Source: Anaeramoeba flamelloides
Taxonomy: Eukaryota; Metamonada; Anaeramoebidae
Assembly: GCA_027625915.1 (NCBI GenBank)
Contig: JANTQA010000060.1
Coordinates: forward strand, 2,914,001 to 2,978,000
Reading direction: 5' to 3'
Length of the DNA stretch: 64,000 bases
A program made the position numbers and the translations under genes. Shown here one piece after another: positions 1 to 13,100 of this stretch (positions are counted from its first letter, which is position 1; every line of letters begins with the position of its first letter). The notes under the pieces were generated by a model that searched no databases, was not told the DNA's origin, and saw only the letters and a program-made list of their open reading frames with translations.

Positions 1-1259
1 AGGTTAGGTATTGTATTAAATCCACCAAAATTCCCATTTCCCAAAAATGAAAGATCATTTTATTTTTCTTTCAGCCGAAACAATGTTTTTTTTTTTAAAT
101 TTACAAAAACTCATTAATTTTTACAAATTTAATTTCCATTAGATCGTTATAATACACAATTCCTAAAAAGCTTTCCCACACAACCTCGGAACAATTTGTC
201 TTGATACTAACAAATAGGTTTTGAGAGAAACAAGACAAGCAAAAAAAAAAATATCACATGAAAATAAAAACCAAATGTTTTGTATGTTTGGAAGGCTCGC
301 TTCTATTCAAAAAGGAAATCGAGTAAAAAATACTATCTCGCAAAAGCGTTGTTGTGAACTTCAATTTTTGAAAAAACAAAAAGAATCAACCCACAAAACC
401 AAAAAAATTAAGAGAAAACCACAACTCCTTTTATCGGAATAGTTTTGATTTCTGAAGTCAATAGAACAATATATGTAACTCCATGATCAAAAATCATAGA
501 CAATGTGATCTTTTAAAGTTATATTTGTTTATTGGAAATGTTTGAAATGATCGTTCATTTTTTAAGTTAAGAAAATCTAGGTTATTTTTATTTTTCATTT
601 TTACATTCCTTAACAAGTGTGTTAGAGTTTAGATATCTCAAAATTTTTTGTTCATTTTTCATTCAAAAAAGTACAAAAAATGCAATTTTGATCCTAATTG
701 GGTAATATTTTGAAGATCCTGAGTTCACATTTTAAATGATATTGGATCAAAAGGTGTTGAGACAAATTGATAAATCTGAAACGTAGTCCTTAAAGAAGTG
801 AAAACATAGCGTTTTAAAAAAAGAAATAGAACAATATCCATAACACTTTTTAAACCTTTTTATTGGTACTTTTAAAACCTTATATTGCTCAAACTTTTTC
901 TTAAAAAAAAAGTTTACAAAATACATATAATATTGATCTACAGATGTTTTAAAAAAGTTCTTACTTTTTTAAGTTTTCTATTTTAAAAAAAGTAAAAACT
1001 TTTTCAAAATCAAAAATTTTTAAAATTTAATGTTTTAAAAAAGTGAGGACTCAGCCATTAAATGGGAGGGGGTTGAAAAACACTTTTTTAAAAAAAAGTC
1101 CTTACTTTATTTAAACAGAAAACTTTAAAAAAGTTTTAATTCTGACAATCTAAAAAAAAAAAAAAAATTACTCACTTTTTTAAAATGGCTGTATAAATAT
1201 TTTTATTTTAGTAATTAATCCACTACTATTTGAGGCTATTATTTTTGAATGAAAAAAAA

Positions 1260-1845
1260 TGAATTTTTTTCTTATTATTAATGAAGTAGTGTAAATTACA
1301 CTCTAAATATCCTTTTACTTAATTTTCCTGAAAGGGGGTTTAGGTGTAAAAACCTTGTTTTCATTATTATTCAAGGGAAAGACATTCCCAAATTTTTGAT
1401 ATATTTAAAAAGTAAAAGCAAAAAAATGACAAGAAAAAAGGAAAAAAGAAAAAAGCAAAAAAAAAGAAAAAAAGAAAAAGAAATTTAAAAAGGGTTTCTA
1501 AGAAGTAATTGGTAAAAAATTATCAAAAACAATGCCACCTTTAATGAAGAACACCCAAAATCATAGTCACGATGCTTTTGGTTAATTTAATTAAATTTGA
1601 TAATTGATGATGAATGTTCATTTGGGGATCGTTTTTTAATTGTTTTAATTTCTTTTTTTTCTTTTTGATCTAAATTTACTTTCACCCTTTGGTATTTTTT
1701 CCCTTTGCTTTTTCGTTTTTATTTTCAAGTTGCTTATACTTTGGTGTTTTAGTATCTCAGTATTGGCAAGTAACCCCTTGATCTTTTTCCTTTGGAACTC
1801 TTCTTTCCAATATAAAAAAAATTCAGACAGGAAAAAAAAGAAAAA
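1260..1845 (+). repeat. Dispersed repeat, copy 1 (uninterrupted)
   Basis: This segment matches the reverse complement of about 23350-24610 at both its ends. Shared landmarks are the GTGTAAATTACACTCTA block near 1292, the TTATTCAAGG/GAAAGACAT block near 1370, and the TTTGATAATTGATGATGAATG block near 1596. The copy at 23350-24610 carries a further element inserted in the middle; this copy does not, and so represents the empty site. No terminal inverted repeat was recognised. Confidence 0.6.
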
Positions 1846-1974
1846 AAATGAAAAATAAATTTTTTATTTGTTTTTAAGGATTGAGTAATTATGGTAAAAA
1901 ATAATTTTCTGAAAAGGAAAAAAAAATTTTGGTAATTTTTTATGAAGACCTAATAATAATCAAAAACTATCCAA

Positions 1975-2530
1975 CTTGAAGTAAGAAAGATCTCCAAAAA
2001 TCAATAATCAAAGATGAGTACATTTTTAGAAAAAAGCTCCAAAGATCAAGCAGAATTTGAATAGTTGTGAATCTATTATTTTGAAAACAACTGGGTTAGT
2101 TTTGAAGCGTCTCTCTTTGGCGCTTTTTGAGATCTCGAAGATTTTTTTTTATCATTTTTTATAATTTTCGGAAAGAGTTATTTTTATCTCAAGAATGTTA
2201 CAAAATCTCCTTACTTTGTCAAATATAGAGTGGTTACAAAATAACCACAAATCAAATTAAATTGAATTAAATTGAATCAAATTGGTTTTGTACTTTTAGA
2301 AAACAATTGGTTTTAAATCAAAGAAATTTAACCCTTTGTAAATTTAAAAAAAGAAACAATAGGACTTTTTTTTGAATTGAATAATTTGCTTTTTAGAAAT
2401 TGAGAATAACTTTCAACTTTTATTGATTGGATTTTTTGTCAAATGAGATCCTCTCAATTTTTTTTTTTGTTATTTGAATTTTGTCAATCAAAAGAAGTGC
2501 TCTTTCACAATATCATTTTTGGTTTCAAGT
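1975..2530 (+). repeat. Dispersed repeat, copy 1
   Basis: A diverged direct copy lies at about 58650-59180. Shared blocks include TTTTTAGAAAAAAG followed by TCC(A/C)AAAGA, TTTTGAAAACAACT, and GAGTTAT before a run of ATCT-like sequence, in the same order and spacing. No coding capacity is visible. Confidence 0.45.
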
Positions 2531-4267
2531 CACTCCTTGTATATGGAGCAAATCCACTGTAAATGACTAGAGGTCTTAAGATAAAATATTTACCATAATT
2601 AAGTTAACATTCTTAAAATGTTAAAACAAATTAAATCATAAAACTTTAAAGTTAAATCCAAATAGATTATGAAGATATCCATGTTTAATCATTTTGTTTA
2701 ATATTTTGTTCTTTCTGAGTAATCTTTTCCATTTCATTTAAAAATTCCAACCAATTCAGAACATTGAACCAATGAAGAACATTTAATTTCGTAATTTTTT
2801 GTTTTTAAACTCATGAAATTATATTCAAGCTAGTGAAAGAAAAATAAGAATATTTTAATCAAAAAAATCATCTAGTATTTTCAAATCTTTTAATAGTAAA
2901 ATAATTTTTAAAAGCAACACAATATAGAAATTTCAAATAATGGAAATGAAAATGAAAAAGAAAAAGAAAAAGAAAATGAAAAAGAAAATAATTTCCACAA
3001 AATTTCATCCTTTATCAAATCTCAAAATAAAATGAATTTAGAATTTTTGAAAATTACTGAGATAACAATCAAAAAGTACTTTTTTTTCTTACTTGCGAAG
3101 TGCCACATGATATAATATTTCCAAAAAATAATTAATTGGTTAATATTTTAAAATTGAATTATTTCAAAAAGTTTGATTAATTTTTGATCGTTAAAAAAGT
3201 TGCAACCAAACAACCAAATATCTCTATATGGTCATATTAAAATAATTAAACTATCATTCGAAAATAGGGGATATACCTAACAGTGAAAAAAAACAGTTTA
3301 TCTTATTTACATTTAAATTAACGAACAAGATTATGTTATTAGAAAATTTTCAAAGTTTTAAAATCATTTTTTACATGATCACTATTCTCAACTTTTTTTC
3401 GAAAAAATCTTATAAAACAAACAAATTTAAATTTAAAATGAACATTTATTTCAGAATTCAATAAGTTTCCTTTGATACCAATAAGGGTATGAATATTTAA
3501 AAATATCATTTTCAAACATTATGATTTTTTTATTCGGATTTAAAAAAATGAATCAAAATATGAAACTTGATTGATAAAAAAAAAAAAACTATGGTATCCT
3601 TGAAAAAACTTTCTATGTAATTTTCAATAAATTATCATAACAAAACTTATAATCACCGTTTCAAAAATAGGAGTTTATTGATTTTGTTTTTTTTTGAGTT
3701 TAGATCTGTGTTAAATAAGGAGGTAATGATATTTATTTTGATTATTCAAAAAACTGAATCTACCCAGATATCGAAGAAATAAATTTTGAGTGATTAGTAT
3801 TTAATATTAAAGACAAAATTTTTTGTGACACTATTTTTGAATTAATGTTTTTTATTTAATGTTTCCGATTTTTTTTTTTTTGTTTTTATTTATTTCTTTT
3901 TTGTTTTTATTTTAATCTTCTAAGGTCTAAATAACATACTAAATAAAATAAATGAAAATTATTTTACAACAACTTGTTATTTTTTTTTTTTGAATAAGAA
4001 GAAGAAATTTTCGTATCAAATCTGAGATAAATTAAGGTTTTGTACATAATGTAATAAAAATTTCAATTTTTAAAAAAAAATCGTAATACGTTTTTTTTAT
4101 TGAAAATAAAGGAAAAGATATAGAATTGGTTCCTATCAATTCTAATTTCGATAAAAATTATATTTCCAGAAAAAAATGATCTCAAACTCTTTTAAATGCT
4201 TTTCTTTTTTTTTAATTTTATTTTAATATTGTTTCAAGAAAAGAGAAAAAATGAAAGGTTGAATAAA

Positions 4268-4340
4268 AATAAATTTTTAAGAGAGGTGATCATGGAATAG
4301 TGGTAAAAGTCACAACTACCAATCTAAGGGTTGGGATTTC
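4268..4340 (+). other. tRNA-like block, degenerate (possible tRNA pseudogene or SINE head)
   Basis: A TGGAATAGTGG A-box-like motif is followed about 40 bases later by a B-box-like GGATTTCGATTCT, which has one base more than the consensus GGTTCGANTCC. I could not fold a paired acceptor stem, and the anticodon stem does not close. It is therefore not called as a working tRNA. A decayed tRNA or tRNA-derived SINE head fits what can be seen. Confidence 0.25.
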
Positions 4341-4506
4341 GATTCTTCATTAATTATATATTTTCTGATTGTTTATCATTTTCGTGATAAAATCACTAAA
4401 ACCACAAAAGAATTTTTAATTAAAAATTGAGATTATGCTTTATAAAACCGCTAATTTTATAAAACAACATTTGGCTGATTTAAAATCTTTGTTACTAAAC
4501 TTTGTT

Positions 4507-5047
4507 TCAGTCAAAGGGTATCAAAAAAAACAGTATTTTTTTCAAAGATCCATTATTTTTTCATATAATTGACCTTTGAAGATTCAATAAAAAATAACTA
4601 TAATAATAAACACCAAAGAATATTTGATATCTATCATTCTGTAACAAAAGTAATAAATCAATAGATTTTCTTAAAAATTGAAAAACTAAAATTCTTAGTG
4701 GCCATATTGAGAAAAAAAGCAATGTTCATTTTGATCATCCTATTGAAGATCAAAATAAAATTCCAATAGAAATAAATATGGTTTCTCTACAATCATTTTT
4801 ACTTTATCAATAACATTAGATTAACACATTTTTACCAAATGACCATCGATCTTGCAATGAAAAAAAAAAATTGCAAATGAATTAGGTTATCAAAACAAAA
4901 ATCAAAGAAAAAAAGTAAAATGGGAAAAAATGAGAAAAAATGATTTCAATTTTAGAATTTCCAAGATAAATTTTTTCTTCTATAATATCCATTCAAAATC
5001 TTTAAACATGTGTAATTCACCATCCGCAACTGGTCCCCTTTGACTGG
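4507..5047 (+). mobile_element. Non-autonomous element with CAGTCAAAGGG terminal inverted repeats, copy 1
   Basis: The left end reads TTTCAGTCAAAGGG and the right end CCCCTTTGACTGG, so the ends are inverted repeats. Flanking bases continue the similarity (ATAAACC-like on the right of two copies), so the true inverted repeat may be about 25 bp. The interior matches the copies at 48507-49695 and, reversed, 23824-24510, including the blocks AATATTTGATA, TAAATCAATA(G)ATTTTCTT and GATCTTGCAAT. No transposase is encoded. The short CAGT-type end resembles IS630/Tc1-like elements, but the class is inferred. Confidence 0.65.
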
Positions 5048-6157
5048 AAAATGGTTTATTATAAAACATTGAATGAGAATTGGAACAAAATACCACTCGA
5101 TTTATAGAGAAGATCAGATTCTTGAGAGAATTTAACATCTCTCACTAGATTTGAAAAAACACTAAGGTATTTCCAAAAAAAGTGGGGTATTTATTTTTTG
5201 ACATTTTATAAATAATATTTACTCTTTTGATCAGTATTTCTATTCGTTAATTAGTAAATTTTTTTTAAGAGGAATATTTATATGTATTGAATTGGTATAT
5301 ATTGTTTGTATTTCTAAATATGTTCGTCGAAATATTTCCAAAAAATGAAAAAATAAAAATAAACTACTTTTTTTGTGGAAAAAACAATATACGACTAATT
5401 TCAATAAAAAATACAAAATATAGTAAGAACCCAAATGATTTTTTTAAACGAGAAAATAACTTTATACGTTTTCCATTTGATTATGAGTTTTTGAGATTAA
5501 GCCTCTTTAGATAAAAATTTTTATGATCAAAATGAAAAAACAATAATCACCATTTTTCACACACTTGAAAAATATCATATAAAATTAAGATCAGAAACTT
5601 TAAAATCTTTGATTAAAGTAATGCCATCCAAATAAACAAAAATAATATTATGTGGAATCATTTAACGATGAATTACAATTTTGGATCTTTAAATTCTAAA
5701 TAAAAATTTTAATATTAGGACTGAGTTTAATAAAAATATTTTAAAATATATTCACCCAGCTTTTTTGGAAATATCTTTTTAAAAGTTAGTGGTTAAGATA
5801 AACAAGACCAAAACAGTGTCAGTCTCTTTCATGAAAATAAAATAAAATAATTTTTTAATAATAATTTCAAACAATTTTTTGTTTTATTTATTTTTTATTG
5901 TTTTCTTTTTTGTTTTATTAAAAGCTTATTTTTGGTAACAAATTTAAACATGAAATCGAATTCAGTTACCAATTTATAAATTAAAAAATAATTTTTTTTT
6001 ACAATTAATTTAAAAATAATTTTGTTTTAGAATTAATTTTAAAATAATTACTGAAAAAATTGAAAAAAGTCGCAATGTTTATTCTTAATAAAATTGAATA
6101 ATTATTTTTCTATTTGTTCCAATTTGTATATTTTTTTTTTTCTTTTTTTTTTCATAG

Positions 6158-6581
6158 TTATTATCGAGGTGCAGTGGGAGCAATTCTTGTCTATGATATA
6201 ACAAAATATTCAACATTCGAAAATTGTGAAAGATGGCTAAATGAATTAAGAGAACATTCTTCAGAAGAAATCAACATCATGTTAGTTGGCAATAAAGTTG
6301 ATTTAAAGCATTTAAGAGCAGTTGCACTTGAAAAATCAACCAATTTTAGTGACAACCATGGAATCTCTTTCTTAGAAACATCCGCATTGGATTCAACAAA
6401 TGTAGAAAAGGCTTATGCCGATCTTTTGCATGATATTTACCATCATACACCAATAAATACAAAAAATAAAATTGAAGACGAAAACACTGAAAGAGTAAAG
6501 GGTACATCAATCGTAGTGCAAAAGCATGATATCGATCCTGAAAATGAAAAGCAAAACCGATCATCAAAAAAATGTTGTTAG
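6158..6581 (+). CDS. Rab11-type small GTPase, last exon (5' part not in view)
   Basis: The exon encodes the C-terminal two-thirds of a Rab GTPase, starting at the [14 protein letters not shown] segment of the G domain. It keeps the guanine-specificity motif NKVD (codons from about 6290), the G5 motif [11 protein letters not shown], and a hypervariable tail ending KKCC, a double-cysteine prenylation signal for membrane anchoring. RHLRAV-like and SALDSTNVE sequences are characteristic of Rab11, which acts in recycling-endosome and exocytic traffic. The exon follows a T-rich tract and an ATAG acceptor at 6154-6157, with the intron splitting a codon after its second base. The P-loop, switch I and the WDTAGQE part of switch II are missing and were not found within 6 kb upstream. 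Either the preceding intron is very long or the gene has lost its 5' end. The stop is TAG at 6579. Confidence 0.85.
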
Positions 6582-9329
6582 CAACTCTTATCTTATTAAT
6601 TTCCAAATTCTTTTTTTCTCTTGATATTTTTTCTTTTTTGTTTTTCACAAACTCTTTTACTTTTACTTTTAATTTTACTTTTTCTTCTTTTTCTCTTTTA
6701 TTTTTTATTTTTCTTTTTCTTTTTCGTTTTTTATCAATTAAAAAATGTAATTGAAAAATATTTATTGGTTCATAAGTATGTAATTTAATATATATCATTC
6801 TTCTGTATGGCATTAAAATTAAAAAATATAAACAAAAAGTAAAATCATAATAATGAACGCAATTAAACAGCTTTATAACACATTTTTTTATCCGTTTTAT
6901 TTTTTTTTTTTTTTGTAATGTTCTTCAAACATCCAATTCAATAATATCGTTAGGTTTTTTTTAGAAAATCAAGTAAAAACAATATTTTAATTCTAGAAAA
7001 AGGAAACAAGAAAGTCCAGACAAAAAATTAAATTGAATAAAAAATAAACCCAAAGTGGTAGTTAAATGAAAGATTATTTGTTGCAGTTGGGTTTTTTTTT
7101 AAATTTTAAAGACTAGAGTAAAATTCTAAATTTTACCACATTCTTTTCAATTTCGCTACCATTGGGTTTTTTCCATTCTTGTTTTGGTAACACAATTCTA
7201 TATTTTGGTAAATTCTCTTTAATTGAATTGTTAAGTATAATTACCATAACTCTAGTTTTTTTTTATTTTCAAAATAGATCGATTTTCTGAAAAAAAATAA
7301 ATCAAATTCTTGTTGAAAGGTGACTTTACATTTCTATGGATATAAAATTAATAGTAAAAAATCTTCAATTTAAATAAATAACTCTAAATTCTGCCTTGGA
7401 TATGTACGGTTCTGTCCTTTCCTTGGGGTGGGGCATGGGGTGATAATTCTAGAAAAATATAAAAGTGTAAAATATATTATTAAAATAATTATAATTTGTT
7501 ATTGGAGTTTTATTCAAACTTTTCAATAAAATTCGGATCTAAACTCCTTTTCACTCAAAAAATCCAGCTGAAAATGAAAAACTCACTTTTTTTAAAGATC
7601 CAACGACTAAAACCAATTCAAATCCGAACCAAGAATATATATGTGTCTTCCTATCTTCAAATACCCAAGTCTGAAAAAAAAACATGAGTTAAATTTTAGT
7701 AATGGGTTAAAGGTTGTCAACATAGGTTATTTACACAACTGTAGTAAATATTAAATATAAGTTTATTATCCACTCATGCTAATAAACTTTATGAATCTTT
7801 TTTTTTAATAATATTAAAAATCTGATTATTTTTTGAGTATATAATAAAATTCCTAAATTTTTATTCAGGAATTCAGGCACCCAAGAGGCTTAATAACTCC
7901 TCCCTTAAATAATAAAAAAAAAAAAAAGAAACACACTTTATATTTAGAAACACAGATCAAAATTTTCGACACACCTTATTTTGTCAAAATTCAAACAATA
8001 AATTTTTATCTATGGATAAAGAATCTTAAGCGTCTTAACCAATTAAAAGTAGTAGCATTTGTTGTGGTGTATTAAGTATTCATTTCGAACGCCCATCCTT
8101 AATTAAACAATTTTGAATATACTAAGGTAGTCAAAATTGAGAGCAGTTTCAATCATCCCTTAAAATTCCTCAAAATTTTCGTTAATAATACGACACCAAA
8201 TGATAATCACAAAAGAGAACCCCAAAAGTGAATCCTCAAACTCTCAACCCAGCATAATAACAACTTGAAAAATCATCCATACAAAATACAAAAATAAAAG
8301 CAAGAACCTATCCAAATGCTATCTACAAAATAAAAACATTTTTCAGATGCCATATAAAAAAATAGAAAAGTTAGAGATTTCCTTAATCGTTAAAAGTTTA
8401 AATAGTTTGGCTTTTACGCCACTGAAATTTTAGGCAAAAAGATTTGGTACCAAAGATGAATTCAAAATCACATTTATCAAATCTTTCTATATTTTCAAAT
8501 TTTAAAACAACAAAAATATTACTAAAATCGTCTAAAAAACATTTCCAGTTTTAGAAAAATATAAAAAGACATTCAAACAATGGTTGTATCATTTGCTTTC
8601 GTCAAAAGATTAGATCTTCTAAATTAAAGGTTGGGAATGAACATGGATGATTATGAAATGGTGAAAAAATTGAAACTGATATCAATTAACCCCTTCCAGA
8701 CCGAAAAGAGAAAGAATGAAATTTGAAACATTAATCTCAAGTGTGACACCAAGAATAAAAATAAGAATTTTATTAATTTTTTGCTTTAAATTGACAGGAA
8801 ATTGAATATCTTGTCTTGGCATATTGCTCAACCTTTTTCCAAAAGCCAAGATCAACTATTTTACAATTTTTACAAAACAAATTTTAAACGAAATTGAATT
8901 CAAACAGTGACCTTTCAACAAATCAACGGTTTAATTTTTGTTATTTAACAGGTAAAAGCTGGTGTCTCTATTTTTAAAAATAGTATTTATTACTTTTGCT
9001 TTTGATTGAAAAATAAATTGGAAAAATTATTCCAATTATTAAAAAACAAAATTGAGAGTTTTTGTGTTGTATTGTTATTAATTTGCTGAAAAGGGGGAAT
9101 TCATCCAATTTAATTGATAAAAAAGAGTTTACTTTTTCAGGGAACTTCAATACTTTTTAGAATCGTAAGAAAATATTGTTCGCTAATTAAAAGTAAAAAA
9201 TATTGAGAAAATCTGTAGAAAAAAATAGAACTTACTTTCTGACTGCTCACAATACTTCTTTGTCTTTCCTAAAAATTAAATAGTTTCATTTTTTTTACTT
9301 TATTTTGCTTTTTTATTTAAATTAATATC
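6582..9329. other. Intergenic region between Rab11 exon and adenylate kinase
   Basis: A/T-rich DNA with no recognised gene. It contains a G-rich patch (7425-7440) and a partial copy of the MITE found at 17555-18033 (about 7590-7741). The rest shows only homopolymer runs. A short open frame at 7496-7687 falls mostly inside the MITE copy and is not called. Confidence 0.6.
7590..7741 (+). mobile_element. Partial MITE, right-hand end of the 17555-18033 family
   Basis: The segment shares with 17890-18033 the blocks GAACCAAGAATATAT, ACCCAAGTCTGA, GGTTGTCAACA and the right end GGTTATTTACACAACTG, followed by TA. The left half could not be matched, so this copy is truncated or heavily diverged. Confidence 0.55.
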
Positions 9330-10122
9330 ATGGGTGAATCACTTTTTTTAACCTTCATCGGACCACCAGCATGTGGAAAAGGAACACAATCCGAATTACT
9401 TCAAAAACATTATGGAATTGGTCATCTTGTAAGTACTTTTAATAAATAAAAGAAAATTCAAAAACTTTTTTTTTTTTTTTTTGACCAACTTTTAATGAGT
9501 TATTTTACTTTTTTTTTTTTTTTTTTTTTCTTCTTAATAGTCGACTGGAGATATGCTAAGAGAAGCCATTAGACAACAAACACCACTCGGTAAAAAAGTT
9601 GATGGCATCATATCAAAAGGACAATTTGTAAGTAACGAAATTGTACGTGATTTAATTAATGAAAACCTTGATCAGCCTGCTAACGCCCAGGGTGTAGTCT
9701 TTGATGGATATCCACGAACACTCGAACAAGCAAAAACTCTTGACGAACTTCTTGGTAAGCGTGGCAAGGAATTGACAATTGCACTTGAGCTTTCAATTTC
9801 CTATGCTGAATTGGTCGATCGTGTAACAGGAAGACTCATCCATCGTGCAAGTGGAAGAGTTTACCACAAAACCTTCCACCCACCAAAGGTGCCAATGACA
9901 GACGACATAACTGGCGAACCTTTAGTTCAAAGAAAGGATGACACCATTGAAACCCTGAACGAGAGGCTCAAAAAATACAAGGAAACCGGTACACCAATCC
10001 TCGAATATTACAAAAGTAAAGGAAAATTAGTGACCATAAACGCTTCTTTAGGTAGAGACTATACCTATTCCATGATACAAAAAACTCTCACTAGATTAAA
10101 TTTCCATAAGAAACTTAACTAA
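9330..10122 (+). CDS. Adenylate kinase (AK2/long type)
   Basis: Reversible phosphoryl transfer ATP + AMP = 2 ADP, for adenylate energy balance. Two exons, 9330-9428 and 9541-10122, give 226 residues; the 112-bp intron has GTAAGT and TTAATAG ends and splits between codons. The spliced protein starts MGESLFLTFIGPPACGKGTQ, with the P-loop GPPACGKGT at residues 11-19 (the usual second glycine is alanine), then STGDMLR of the AMP-binding region and FDGYPRT. The long LID insert runs from GRLIHRASGR to TGEPLVQRKDD, typical of mitochondrial AK2, cytosolic fungal and bacterial enzymes. The LID lacks the four-cysteine zinc site of Gram-positive enzymes. No transit peptide is visible, so a cytosolic location is likely. 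Length matches the family. Confidence 0.95.
9429..9540 (+). other. Intron of adenylate kinase gene
   Basis: 112 bp, GTAAGT donor, long poly-T tract before the TAATAG acceptor, phase 0. Removing it joins the P-loop helix to the STGD motif exactly as the family requires. It serves as the model short intron of this genome. Confidence 0.9.
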
Positions 10123-13100
10123 CTCTAATGTTTTTTTATTTCTTTTATTCTTTTTTTCTTTTTCTGATCGAAAATTAACTACTTAGTAATTAAATTAGTA
10201 TTTCTTTTTTAAGAACATTTTTTATTTCGGTTTTAGATTTACTTTTTTCTTTTGAGTTTTTTTATTGGCGACTTTTTGAGAACGACAAGACACTATTTTT
10301 GTTTTTTCTGCTCCAGTTTCACAAAAATCAAATTATATTCGAAAAGTTCTAAGAAAAAAAATTAACGATTACCTTCCTCCACAAGCGAAGATTAGAAAAA
10401 AATTGATTTTCCTTTTTTTTAATTCAAAACACTTTGATTTTTTGAAATTATTTGCAAATTTTCATGAGTAGCATGGGTGGGATAGAATAATCTGCTGGTA
10501 CTAATATCTTCAAATCTCACTTATTAGGTATATCTTAATTGACTTGTAAAGTGTAGATATTTAAAATCCCCATTTTACACAAGAAACTAGTATCAGAGTA
10601 CAAGTTTTTTAAGGGTTATGAATTTTTTCAATACAATAATTTATTTTTTTTTTTTTTTACACTTTTTGGGTTTTTAAACAATCAATTTTTTTAAATTTGA
10701 AAAAAATTGAAAGAGTTTTGAAAACTGAAATCTCATAGAACTGCCCTGCTAAAATTTCTCAAAAGAGTATTGAAAGTATTTTTGTCTATTGTACCATTTT
10801 TCAATTCCATTAATAAATAATTTTATATTAAAGTTATTTTTGAGTAAAGCAGTGAAAAAAATACTGAAAAGATTTTTAATTGTGAATATTAGTAAAATTA
10901 TTGTGTAATTTCATTTATTTACAATCAAATTTCTTTTTTTAAGAATCGAACCTTTTCAATTCTAACCCCCCACTTATTAGCATGATGATTAATGAAATCA
11001 CACTTGTTCAAAACATCACTCAATCAATCAAAAAACAAGAAGAAAAATTATCATTTTCCAAACTCTAGTAAACCTCTAATAAAACTCAATTTTTTTTCAA
11101 AAAAAGTTGATCAACATAGGCTATCAAACAATTACTCGAGTATTCTAGAGACACCTTACTTTGATGAACTTTAGTTAGGTTTATTACTAATCTCATAAAA
11201 AAATTGGTTATTTATAAAAAGGATTTGATTGAAATTCGAAAAAAATTTTACTAATACTCACAATTAAAAATCTTGCCCTGTATTTTTTTCATGTCCGGTA
11301 TGTTTTTCCTTACTATAATTAATTTTCATTTAGTTAAGGGGTTGGTTTCTAAAAGAAGAAGTCAAAAATTAAAGTGTGTATTAATTTCAAATATACCAAA
11401 AGTCCATAAAATTCACTTAATAATTCAGTACTGTTTTTAAATCTCACTTATCAAAAATAATATTTTTTTTTTCTTTGATATTTAAAAAAATTTAATTATT
11501 ATATTCTTTTTAACCCCCCAGTTTTTAATTATTTGAATAAATACAATTAAAGTCTGATATTTAAAAAATAAAAAAAAAAAAAATGAAAATTGGAAAAAAA
11601 ACCGAATCAAAATTTTATGAAATAAGCATTTAGAGTTATTTTATGACTTATTTTTCCAATGAAAAAAGGCGCTGAAAAATTTTTTCTAATAATTAAATTG
11701 AATTTTAAGAGACATTACAAAATCTTAAATTTATTAGTGATTATTTGTTGTTTTAAAGTTCTTTTTTATTTTACACATGAACTTGTAAAAAAAAAAGTAT
11801 TAAATATAATTAAAAATTTTTAAAGGAAAATTTTTTAAAAAAAGAGAAATAGAAAAAGAAAGAAAAATTAAAAGGAAAAGAAAAAGAAAAACAAATACTT
11901 GTATAAGTAAAAAAAAATTACAAGATTCCAAAAAATGAAATAAAATAAAAAATTGAAAAAATATTTCCTCAAGAATTTAAGATTAAATCCTATAAAACCA
12001 CTTTCAATAAAATTATCAAACAAGTTAGCATTATTGAAAAATCTTTTATTATCTTAAATTATCTTTTTTTCTTTGAAAAAGGAATGTAATAAAAAAAAAA
12101 AATGATATTATACAATCATGATCACGAGTAAATAATCTTTTTATATATTTTACAATTACTATTTTAATAAAGTTTTTGGATCATATAAACTTTAGAGAAA
12201 TAACATAATTTATATTCAACAACACTGCTATTCTCCAATTAACAAATGAAAATTTTTAAGTCAAGTTCCTTAATATTTTCAGAATTGTTAGTTGTAGAAA
12301 ACAAAAAATCTAAACAAAACCAATAAAAAATGTTCTATCTTGAAATTGAATTAAGCTTCCTTATTGAAATTTGGAGAAAAAAAATTAATTATGATAATTT
12401 AATTCTAACAGTATACTTGAATTTAGGATGTGTCCAGGTTAAATTTAATCTTTGGACCTATTTTAGGTTTTAATGTTTTCATAATTAAGTTAAATCTTGG
12501 ACTGAGAAAAATAGTTGTAAAGCAATTTTAATTTGGAACCTTACTGAAAATTGATTTTTAATTTCAATCGTTTGTGAAATAACTAAAGAAAATAATAATA
12601 ATCTACTTTTTAGAATATAGACTAATGTAATTCTAATTTTTCAAAACCTTATCTCTTATAATCTAAAGCAAGTTAAAAAATTACCATTTTCAGAATTAAT
12701 AGTAAACTTTACTAAAACTTGGATTTTCGTTAAAAGAGCATGATCTAATTTAGTTATCAACCATTCAAATGAATATTCTACACACACCACAGATTAATGA
12801 ACTTCTAACACCTTTAAACCTGGATTTATATAAAATTCACCTTGTTATCAATAGGATTTGATTTTCAATTTTACTAATGTTCCCAATTAAAAAAGGTTTC
12901 CAACCATTTTTCTGTGTCCAACATTTTTCTCTCAATAGTAATTTCACTTTCTTGAATTTCCTCAACCCCAGAATATATTTAAAAAAATGAAGAACCAAGC
13001 CCGTGAGAAGAAGTGGTATGGTAGTTTATTAAGATTTTTTTGATTTTCAAACCTTTCTACATTAAATTACAAATTTGAATATTAGAAATTGGTTTTACCC

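Larger units (their letters stand above)
1..6157. other. Repeat-rich region without a recognised gene; probably intron or upstream DNA of the Rab11 gene
   Basis: No convincing coding exon is visible on either strand. The stretch holds A/T homopolymers and several dispersed repeats: about 1260-1845 (its inverted relative lies in the F-BAR gene intron), about 1975-2530 (relative at 58650-59180), 4507-5047 (an element with CAGTCAAAGGG ends), and a weak tRNA-like block at 4268-4340. The Rab11 exon that follows needs upstream exons carrying the P-loop and switch regions. I searched here for P-loop and WDTAGQE coding sequence and found none, so those exons lie before the window or are lost. Confidence 0.6.

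Noticed and set aside
221-442. Lys-rich open frame of 73 codons on the plus strand
   Set aside because: No ATG at its start, no family features, and composition is explained by A-rich DNA.
4268-4340. Functional tRNA gene
   Set aside because: A- and B-box-like motifs exist, but acceptor and anticodon stems do not pair; kept only as a weak tRNA-like block.
10992-11174. Open frame of 60 codons downstream of adenylate kinase
   Set aside because: No recognisable motif or exon context; length is compatible with chance.
12987-13043. 18-residue peptide beginning MKNQAREKKW with a possible GTATGG donor
   Set aside because: It looks like a small first exon, but no continuing exon could be found before the next gene.
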